From Ariolimax columbianus (lineage: Eukaryota; Mollusca; Gastropoda; Stylommatophora; Arionidae), in NCBI GenBank assembly GCA_036924085.1, contig JAVGWX010000007.1, positions 98,109,141-98,173,140 of the forward strand: 64,000 bases of DNA. The letters are read 5' to 3'. Both the position numbers and the translations under genes were made by a program. Position 1 is the first letter of the stretch. Each line of letters begins with the position of its first letter. Positions 56,285 through 64,000 of the stretch are shown here, piece by piece. The notes under the pieces were generated by a model, which searched no databases, was not told the origin of the DNA, and saw only the letters and a list, made by a program, of their open reading frames with translations.

Positions 56285-57740
56285 TGTCCAGACTTTAGAA
56301 CAACCAGTCTGATGAATCACACAATTAAAATGCTGCTCAAGATCCTACGAGAAAGAATATAACGAAAAGAAGAGAGGGGAGTACCGGATGAACAATGTGT
56401 GTTTCGGAAGTATAATGAAACAAGAGTAGCAGTTTTATGTCTGAGAGCTATGCCAAAGAAATATATAGACATTAAAAAAAAAACCACGTTTATATTTGCG
56501 CCAAAGACTACCAGAAGGCTTTTGACAGAGGTCAACATGTAAAGTTAAAAAATGTCTCGAAGAAATAGGTCTAGATGGTAAAGACAGACTGCTCAATAAT
56601 CTGGACTGGTAACAAATTGTGGAAAGTAAAATTAGGGAAGATATGCTGTCTAAGTATAGATGTAAAAAGAGGAGTGAGACAAGGATGTGTATTATCCCCT
56701 TATCTTTTTAAATATCTACACAGAACAGGAATGCCGAGGCTTGTCAATGGAGGAATGGTAATGAATAACCTGAAATTTGAGGGCTATACAGTGTTGATAC
56801 CAACAAGTGGATACTAATTACAAGAGCTTGTGACAACAAAATTACACAATCCGTTAAGAGTATGAATTAGGCGTAAACATAACGAACACAAAAGATATGA
56901 TAATTGATCAAAAACGACAAGAAACCCCGTAAGCAGATAAAATACAAGATTAACTACTGGAACAGGTACAGATATTCTCCTATCTCGCTCATATAATAAC
57001 ATACGAATGCAGCTGTACAAGATAAATCTGAAAGAGAATAGAAATGGTTAAGATGGTATTAGGGAACATGCGACACATACTGACATCAAACAAATAAACC
57101 ATAAATTGAAAATGGGAATTGTCAGATATTATGTATACTCGATACTACTTTCTGGCGCAGAAACATGGACACTGAATGCAAAGTTAGAAAAGAGAATCGA
57201 AACCTTGGAAATGTGTGTGTATAGAAGATTGGTCAGATTTCGCGGAAAGTGAAGAAAACAAATATGGAGGTATTTAAAACATTGATGATAAAAATAAACT
57301 TGATTACCGAAATCAAGGTTAAACAGTTAAAAAACATTTTGGTCAAGACACGCCTCTTTGTTGAAGATCATACTATAGAGGGTACCGGTAAGATGGAAGG
57401 CAGTTGTCCACAAGACATACATCGTTATAAGTGGTCGGATAACATCAGGAGATGAACTGGAAACGCCTGTCACATTGCACCATTACGGCAAGAGATAGAG
57501 TTTACTGAAGATCAATTGCAGCCGACATTCGATGCGGAGATGACATATGAACTGAAATTATAATTTAGATGGTAAGGTGAAATGCAGTCGTCGGAGAGGA
57601 AGGCGATATTATAAGGTGGAGGATAACACCAGGAGATAGACTGGAAAAAGGCCACCAGATTGCGCAATTACGGTAAGAAATAGAGTGCACTGGAGATCCC
57701 TTGCATCCGACCTTTGATGCAGAGATGACACTTGAACTAA
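56285..57740 (+). pseudogene. RTE-like LINE, heavily degraded
   Basis: Order on plus: SLMNHTIKMLLKILRERI (56310-56365), QKAFDRG-type palm start (56510), KCLEEIGLDGKD, VKRGVRQGCVLSPYLF (56665-56715), GIVRYYVYSILLSGAETWTL (57117-57176), RIETLEMCVYRRLVRF. About 1.4 kb with many stops. Confidence 0.78.
57430..57740. repeat. About 130-bp diverged tandem duplication in RTE 3' end
   Basis: 57430-57560 and 57600-57735 align (aagtggtcggataacatcag with aaggtggaggataacaccag; gatgcggagatgacatatga with gatgcagagatgacacttga), roughly 80 percent similar. Confidence 0.75.
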
Positions 57741-57744
57741 ACTG

Positions 57745-58490
57745 TTTGGCGTTACAAATATTATTTGCCTTTTTTGGAGCATTTTTAACATGTTAAAAGG
57801 ATGTACACAGAAATACATAAAAGTGTTTGTATTGTACAGAATTCAAGAAACAAAATGACGAACGAGAAGAAGAAGCAAACAAATATAAAAAAACCATTTT
57901 GCAGACTTCGTAGCAGGCTTGCCAACTTGGTTTTTGCATGTCACATTCCAGAGATCTAGTGTATTCTCAGAAATATCTTGCGATGGTTTTATGTTTAATA
58001 GTTGTGGTTTCTCGTGAAATAAGACGAGTATCATGCGAAAAATTTGCTTTTAGTAACAAACACGCTACAGAATCTGGAATCTATTCAAACTACAGTTTTC
58101 TTCTTTGAAAAAGCAACATCAACTCAGCAACCCGCGAGAAGATACCATGTTCTTTTAGTACCAAACACGGCGCATCAGATAGAAACCAGTGCTCTCCAGA
58201 TTGATCTTTTGTGAGTCCACTCTTTTCAGCTCATGAATGTTGTTCTAGCCCATAATGGAACCCGCTCTAACGATTGTTTCTCGTACAGGTTTTTTTTAGG
58301 TTTCCCCCATTTCCTGCTGCCAGATGGTGACCACATAAACGCTTGCAGAGGGAGTATGTTGCTGTCCATTATAAGAACACCCGCGATGAATGTCCATTGT
58401 TTTTTTTTCTAATGAGTGATGAAACATTTTGATGAAACAATTTCCTTAAATGTGTCTTCATCTTGAGTCAATTTGCTTCATAGACATGTG
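57745..58490. other. No gene seen
   Basis: No exon or named element recognised. A trace of ttgccaacttggtttttgca resembles the motif at 55640. Confidence 0.4.
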
Positions 58491-58499
58491 AAACTGTCA

Positions 58500-59262
58500 A
58501 CTGTTTGCAATATCTCTCATTGCAACTGTGTAATAGTAGGTTTGCTGATGACATTCATGACCGTCTTGGAAGCATTAATTTGAAGTACTATCTGTTCTAA
58601 TAAGCGACAGAATCGATCTAACGTGTTTTGCGCATCTTCAGAAGTGGATCTCAAAAGTGCCAGGTGATCTGCTGCATCAATTTCCTCTGGGATCAAGATG
58701 CTGAGCAGCGCATGAGTCGCAGTGGTCAGTGACCCATAGCTGACTGCTAGCGTCAGCGCCAGCGAACCAGAGCTGCCAAGACCCTTATACACCTCCACGC
58801 GGTGATCCTGGATAACAGGCTGCAACAGAGCATACTGGCTAAGTAGAAGGGATCGAAGAGGGAATGTTAACCCGGTAATAAAAAAATGCTTGCTGAAATC
58901 GGATGTTTTGGACCGAAAGGTGCAAATATCGCAGTCAAGCTGTAAACTACGACCCGACACATTCCATTCTCTGGACTACATTCTGCTACTTAAGCCCTTT
59001 CAGGGTTTGGTAGCGGGAGATTGAGAACGAACGAAGCCAAGCCAAGCCAATTTCTTCTAGAATCGTGTCATCTATCCATTTCATGCCAACATCTTTGGCT
59101 GGAGCGTATTTTTTTCATAACCCAATTCCGATATTTGTCAAAAAGCAATGGTGAACTAATGCAGCCTAGTTTCACTCCAGTTTCTATGCGAACCCAATCA
59201 GTTCTGTCTGAACCTTGGTAAAGGGCTGCAGTGGTGTTTATGTACTTTATTAGAAAAAACAA
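58500..59262 (-). pseudogene. RTE-like RT fragment split by SINE A
   Basis: The minus strand from 59262 shows ALYQGSDRTDWVRIETGVKL-GCISSPLLFDKYRNWVM (palm), then the SINE, then ADHLALLRSTSEDAQNTLDR (the YADD box with the second Asp changed to His) and LQINASKTVMNV. Confidence 0.75.
58689..59047 (+). mobile_element. SINE A copy, GCCAA tail
   Basis: Full-length-looking: gggatcaagatgctgagcag to gagaacgaacgaagccaagc. TSD caatttcctct (58678-58688) and caatttcttct (59048-59058), one mismatch. Confidence 0.9.
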
Positions 59263-59289
59263 ACAAATACAACAAAACTATCAATACGA

Positions 59290-59880
59290 CTTTTTCCTAT
59301 TGCTGGGAAAACCGAGGGTTAGGCTGGGGACTACAGCCGCTTCGCCACTACTGTCGCCACGTCGTGTGCTAGCTTTGTTTATTTCACCACGAGCAGAAAA
59401 ACAACATATGCCATACCTGGATTCGAACCACTACCCGGGATCAAGATGCTGAGCAGCGCATGAGCTGGTCAGCAACCAATAGCTGACTGCTAGCGTCAGG
59501 GCCAGCGAACTAGAGCTGCCAAGACCCTTCTACACCTCCACGTGGTGATCCTGGATAACAGGCTGCAGCAGGGCAGACTGGCTAAGGAGAAGGGATCGAA
59601 GAGGGAATGCTAACACGGTACTCAAAAAATGCTTGCTGAAGTTGGATGTGTTAGACCGAAAGGTGCACATATCGCAGACAAGCTGTAAACTACGACACAA
59701 CGCATTCCGTTCTCTGGACTACATTCTGCTACTTAAGAACTTTCAGGATTTGGTAGTGGGAGATTGAGAACGAACGAAGAAGAAGAAGAAGAAGAAGAGG
59801 AACCAATACCCCCCTTGTCGCAGGTAGGCCTTCAAACCATTCGGCTAAACGTTCCTCTTGTGAGAAGATTGGTTTCATAT
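59290..59880 (-). mobile_element. tRNA-headed SINE split between its A and B boxes
   Basis: On minus, box A tagccgaatgg lies near 59847 and box B ggttcgaatcc at 59431-59421; a SINE A copy sits between them. Removing 59437-59799 and one TSD restores tRNA-like spacing. Confidence 0.78.
59437..59799 (+). mobile_element. SINE A copy, GAA tail
   Basis: Full-length: gggatcaagatgctgagcag to gagaacgaacgaagaagaag. TSD gaaccactaccc (59425-59436) and gaaccaataccc (59800-59811), one mismatch. Confidence 0.92.
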
Positions 59881-59884
59881 TTAA

Positions 59885-60375
59885 TAGTTGTGTGAACACG
59901 TAAGTGGTTAATCATTAATAGCTGTGTGAACATGTAGATGGTTTATGTTTAATAGTTGTGTGAACAGGCAGGTGGTTTATGATTAATAGTTGTGTGAACA
60001 CAAAAGTGGTTAATCATTAATAGTTGTGTGAACATGCATGTGGTTCAAGTTTGATAGTTATGTGAACACAGAAGTGGTTAATCATTAATAGTTGTGTGAA
60101 CATGCATGTGGTTTAAGTTTAATAGTTGTGTGAACACAGAAGTGGTTAATCATAAATAGTTGTGTGAACATGCAGATGGTTAATGTTTAATGGTTGTGTG
60201 AACACAGAAGTGGTATAATGCTTAATAGTTGTGTGAACACAGAAGTGGTATAATGCTTAATAGTTGTGTGAACACAGAAGTGGTATAATGTTTAATAGTT
60301 GTGTGAAAACAGAAGTGGTATATATTTAATAGTTGTGTGAACACAGAAGTAGTATAATGTTTAACATTTGTGTGA
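59885..60375. repeat. 31-35-bp tandem array
   Basis: Unit aatagttgtgtgaacacaga followed by agtggttaatcatt or agtggtataatgctt; about 15 copies, with unit types clustered. Confidence 0.92.
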
Positions 60376-60631
60376 ACAAGGAGGAGATAAATGGTGTTTT
60401 TTCTATTCTGCTGAACTAACCAACATTTCAGAAGTGCATATAATGTTAATACTAAAGGAAATGTTACCAACGAATAAAAACTTATACGTCATCTTGTTAC
60501 CGATCGCTGTGATAGTGGAGCTTGAAAGACCATGTGGCTTTTTTCAACACAATCAAGTTGACTTTACAAACTTTACTACGGTATTAACTATTGTTGCACC
60601 AGCATAATCTTCAAAAACAGAAAACAATTTT

Positions 60632-60835
60632 CATCATCATGTAGCATGTCCTTTATAGAACGTCGCTCCCTTCACAGTCTGTCTGAAAGAAACTCGTTCC
60701 CTTGCCAAAACTCCAGCCTCCGCCACAGTCATACCCAGACATTCCTGGATATTTTGGTGCCATCGTCTTCTTGGTCTACCTCTTCCTCTTTTGCCTGGCA
60801 CCATACCTTCCATCACTGTTCTCTCGAGACCACTG
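60632..60835 (-). mobile_element. RTE-like LINE 3' fragment (second family)
   Basis: 204 bp matching the 3' end of 45612-47264. TSD aaacaatttt (60622-60631) and aaacgatttt (60836-60845), one mismatch; tail catcatcat on plus. Confidence 0.88.
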
Positions 60836-60996
60836 AAACGATTTTAGTGGGAAGAAAATAAAAATGTATTCCTCAAGCTGGACTTAATGTCAAACTCTTA
60901 ACATATTTTGATAATGGTCCTTAGTTAAATACATACAAGTTACATAGAAACGTTCAAATCAAGTTGATTGTCCATGCTAGAAGAATCTCGCATTGA

Positions 60997-61359
60997 ATTC
61001 TTGTTTGCGAATGCCCACAATGAGTAGGTTACTCTTTTGCACGCCCTGAAAAGGGCGTTAAGGGGAGGGTTGTAGTAGCTTTCCTCACATCCCGAGCGTG
61101 CTCGAAGAAGGACCGGGGTCCTCCAGGCGGTTGTGCTATGCTTAGCTTCATCTGTGTGTCACTCACTACTACGGGGGTCATGTCGATCCGGCACCTCGTT
61201 AGCCAGACTGCCATGAAAACAGCCCGTTTCCAGGGAAGGCTACTAGGAAGCCGAGGTGAGGATCTTGACTAGTATGTTTTGCCTGGATGTGACTAACATG
61301 TCTGATCAGTATATTTTACCTGACCAGACGTTTGTCTCCCCCCCCCCCCCCCCAACCCC
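60997..61359 (-). mobile_element. SINE B copy with perfect TSD
   Basis: Perfect 11-bp TSD, tctcgcattga, at 60986-60996 and 61360-61370 defines the family's full length (~363 bp). A C16 run (61338-61353) lies at the 5' end of the element. Confidence 0.92.
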
Positions 61360-61649
61360 TCTCGCATTGATTTAAATGTTATTGCCCCTCAACGAAACAT
61401 ACTTCAAAGCTTGGTAAAATTCAACACTCTGAACATTTTGAAATGGTTGCTAAAGCCAGCCCAGCCTCAACCTCCTGAAACGTTTCGAGTCCGATATAAT
61501 CAATGGTATTGATTGGAGAGGAAACGTGACATTTAAGGTAGATCCTCGGAACAGATAGTGAATCGTATTGCCTAGTGGCACACTGAAACACAGAGCATTT
61601 CAAAACAAAACGAAACACTCATCTATGCTACTCCTTCCCTAGTAACACA

Positions 61650-62110
61650 AATAGGTCATGCTTGAGGGTTTATTCAATATTGACGTCTATTGGAGAGACA
61701 GGCTGACAAATGTAGAGGTGCATTTTTGCACCTGTTGTCCAAGTATGTACACCCTCCTTCGCCAACGAAGACCTCGTCATGTTCCTCATATGGAAGATGG
61801 TCGCATCCCCAAAGATATTCTCTTTGGACAGCTGGCGTGTGGTAAAAGAACAGCGGGCCGACCATAGCTCCCGTTCAAAGATGCATGTGAGCGGGACATG
61901 AAGGCTCTGGATATGGATCTGACATCTTGGGAAGACATAGCTACAGACCATCCAAATGGGGATGCAACATGAAAAGTCACAGGCTGTGCGAAAATAAGCT
62001 CATGCAACACAGGGAAGTGAAGAGACAACGCTGAAAGAAAAGAGAAACCAAAAACTCAGTAGAGAGTTGCTACTCCACGGTCGCATCAACCTATAGTCAG
62101 ACATGACTGA
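61650..62110 (+). pseudogene. LINE ORF C-terminus
   Basis: Plus: VPHMEDGRIPKDILFGQLAC then GKRTAGRP, and after a stop KDACERDMKALDMDLTSWED. This is the well-known RMxDxRIPKxxLYGEL...GxRxxGRPxLRxKDxCKRDL ending of a LINE family common in animals. Confidence 0.8.
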
Positions 62111-62114
62111 ATAA

Positions 62115-62805
62115 TGGCTACTATACTATTCGATCTTACATCAAAATACAGGTAAATCAATCGCAAGAACAATATTGCAGCTACATCGTGATGATTTAAT
62201 GGATTAGAGTATAATTATTGCTTTCGAACATTGCAAGAACTTCTATTGATCTTTGTGGCAAATGTTCATAGATTTAACATATGACAAAGTGTAAAGTACA
62301 TGTTTGGGTTGGAATAACGTGCTTTTTTATTTGTTTTTGTGAAAATGAAAGTACATTCTAACTTACCTGACTTTCTTCTAGAAGCTTTTTTTGTCAGTGC
62401 CTTGCTTTTGAATGGTTTTTTAGGGCGACGTTTGGTTATATTCTCTCTGCTTTAGGTTTGGTTTGTCTTTCGACGAGGTAACCGAGTCACATTTGTTTAA
62501 ATCAATGTTACTATTGTACAGTTTACAGACCGGTATTTGGTAATTTTTTTGTGAGTGTGCAGTATTTGGCTTTTTTCGGTACTGCTTGGCTTTTTGTCTA
62601 AAGTTTGATCCGGCAACCCTGTAGACGGCTTTCTCAAACTTGTATTACAACTTCCGTGATATTTTTTGCTGTGATAGTCTCGTTTTATTTGGATTAATTT
62701 CTGATCTCCAAGCTTCTAAATGCCTCGTCGAACGGCAGGATTTGGGTAATTCATTCCCTGGTCTTCTGCAAAGGCCAGTTGTCAGGCTTGGTTGCAGAAG
62801 GGGGT
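62115..62805. other. Upstream region of nPKC, no other gene seen
   Basis: AT-rich then mixed sequence. Probably 5' UTR or intron of the kinase gene; a possible acceptor (ggcttggttgcag) ends at 62797. Confidence 0.45.
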
Positions 62806-62809
62806 CAAA

Positions 62810-63157
62810 ATGGTCTTCTTCAATGGTTCAGTGAAAATAAAGATCTGCGAGGCAGTGGATCTGAAGCCGACTGACTTCTCCCTGCGTCTACAGATGGGTG
62901 CCACTAAAGAGAAGGCCTCGCAGATGATAGAGCCGTACGTGAATATAGATGTGGATGAAGTCTATGTGGCTAAGACTACTACCAAAGCTAAAAGCATGAA
63001 GCCACAGTGGATTTGGAATGAAGATTTCACTTCAGAAGTTCACAACGGACAGTACTTGAATTTGACCGTGTTTCACGACGCTGCTATCCCCCCTGACGAA
63101 TTTGTGGCAAACTGTACGATTCCTTTTGATGATGTCAAAGAAAAGTCGGACTTTTGG
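62810..63157 (+). CDS. nPKC first coding exon
   Basis: 116 codons, ending KEKSDFW at a gtaagt donor (63158). The open frame upstream of the ATG is short. Key C2 features are present except the calcium-binding Asp set, as expected for the novel class. Confidence 0.93.
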
Positions 63158-63528
63158 GTAAGTCGTAACTTCACTCTTGGTCTTTCACATTTGCTTCAGA
63201 TTTTATATCGCTTTATGCTAATGCAAAGCTTGGCAGCGGTAGCCATTTTTCTACCTTTGGAATCGGAGCACCTCATCCGGACATTTTCTCATTTCACGCT
63301 GTTGCTGGCTTGGTTGGGGAAATTATCATTTTGGTTTCTATAGCACCCACTTACCCTTAGATCAAGCCATGTTTTCTGTGTCCAGTATGCCTAATAAAAG
63401 TGTATGTCTGTGACTGATGGCAGAAGCTGGTGGTTGCTAATTGTTTACCGTGTCTGTTTTATAGATCGATTTGGAACCGAATGGAAAACTGCACATTGTT
63501 ATCGAGCTGCGTGGCTCACAGACGGAAG
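62810..63528 (+). CDS. Novel protein kinase C (epsilon/Apl II-like), C2 domain exons, partial
   Basis: Two exons join in phase 0: 62810-63157 and 63465-63528. Start ATG at 62810 has a strong context (gtcaaaATGG). The product begins [20 protein letters not shown] and runs through DPYV-like [12 protein letters not shown], then [39 protein letters not shown] and, in exon 2, [20 protein letters not shown]. That is the N-terminal, calcium-independent C2 domain of novel PKCs, the first domain before the pseudosubstrate, C1A/C1B and kinase. These Ser/Thr kinases respond to diacylglycerol at membranes. The rest of the gene lies to the right of the window. Confidence 0.92.
63465..63528 (+). CDS. nPKC second coding exon
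   Basis: Acceptor gtctgttttatag, 64 bp, donor gtaagaac; encodes [21 protein letters not shown] plus one base. Matches the last C2 strand of the family. Confidence 0.9.
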
Positions 63529-63529
63529 G

Positions 63530-64000
63530 TAAGAACACTTTCATTACATTATCATAGTTGGGTCTCTTGCTCGCATCCCTCCTGCATTTTTATTTCACAC
63601 ATTTGCTTGAGCTTGCTAGGTTTTCTGGTGTTTTAATTTGGTTTATCAACCGTCTTTGACACCCGAGGGGCATTATAATTGCTCTCGCCAATGATCGGAA
63701 CAAAATGCCAGCAATACGTCGTCGTCGACGAGGAGGAGGAGGCGAGACGAGTGTCTGTCGCGCTGGTTCAGTGTTTATGATAATGAGCAGCAAACAGCAG
63801 CGGCCTGATACATTTGTTCAAATGTATTTGGTGACATAAGCAGGGCAGTGGGAATTCATGTTTAAAAAAAAAAAAAAAATGTAAACTGAGTGAAAAGTAA
63901 AACATTTGTGAGAAAATGCCAAATAAGAATCGCCATCAATTTTAATTGTGGTATAAACAGCCCTGAATGATGGCCTTGATAGTTGACCCGACCCAGGTCA
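63530..64000. other. nPKC intron, no gene seen
   Basis: Intronic sequence to the right edge. It includes an A-run at 63864-63878 preceded by undefined sequence, possibly a SINE tail. Confidence 0.45.

Noticed and set aside
55640..62600. Shared ttggcttttt/ggttgccaa motifs as ends of a DNA transposon
   Set aside because: Too short and low complexity to support terminal repeats.

Overview
This is animal (metazoan) nuclear DNA, most likely from a lophotrochozoan and probably a gastropod mollusc. The evidence is GT-AG introns, a C2-first novel protein kinase C, the typical RTE/CR1/RNase-H LINE mixture and tRNA-headed SINEs. The species call is inference; the eukaryotic, repeat-rich nature is seen directly. 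Three host genes are visible, all small islands in repeats.

Host genes. (1) A FAM89-like adaptor gene on the minus strand, with coding exons at 7512-7073 and 4017-3706. (2) A mitochondrial iron-sulfur assembly gene, ISCA2, on the minus strand, with exons at 34592-34430, 30761-30643 and 21274-21100. Its reading phases join cleanly; only a short first exon with the start codon was not found. (3) The first coding exons of a novel (epsilon/Apl II-like) protein kinase C on the plus strand, at 62810-63157 and 63465-63528, running off the right edge.

Repeats dominate. Tandem arrays lie at 1-1383 (44/61 bp), 2914-3055 (44 bp), 5110-5400 (about 72 bp), 14355-14575 (37 bp), 14998-15490 (14 bp), 21628-22020 (39 bp), 22424-27203 (37 bp, about 129 units), 28470-30622 (14 bp, 2.15 kb), 36596-36910 (29 bp), 43676-44215 (36 bp), 44708-44944 (54 bp), 54170-54430 (31/37 bp) and 59885-60375 (31-35 bp). 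Four of them are stacked inside or beside one LTR-like element in the 9.4-kb second visible intron of ISCA2.

Mobile elements are mostly dead, 5'-truncated non-LTR retrotransposons: RNase-H-bearing LINEs with GAA tails, RTE-like, CR1-like and Jockey-like. Several SINE-like families were defined here: SINE A (GAA or GCCAA tail), SINE B (CAA tail), SINE C (tRNA head, A tail) and others. There are also three copies of an LTR-like element and traces of a hAT DNA transposon. Many insertions keep target-site duplications (TSDs) that I could read, which lets nested insertions be ordered in time. Two stacks are three levels deep (48490-50905 and 50943-53860).

How it fits together: no operon-like or cassette system is present. 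The most distinctive signals are the birth of a 37-bp satellite with a 777-bp higher-order repeat from inside an LTR-like element, a family of unrelated retroposons sharing a GAA tail (probably sharing one LINE machinery), and an essential Fe-S gene whose 5' splice site abuts a 2-kb 14-bp array.
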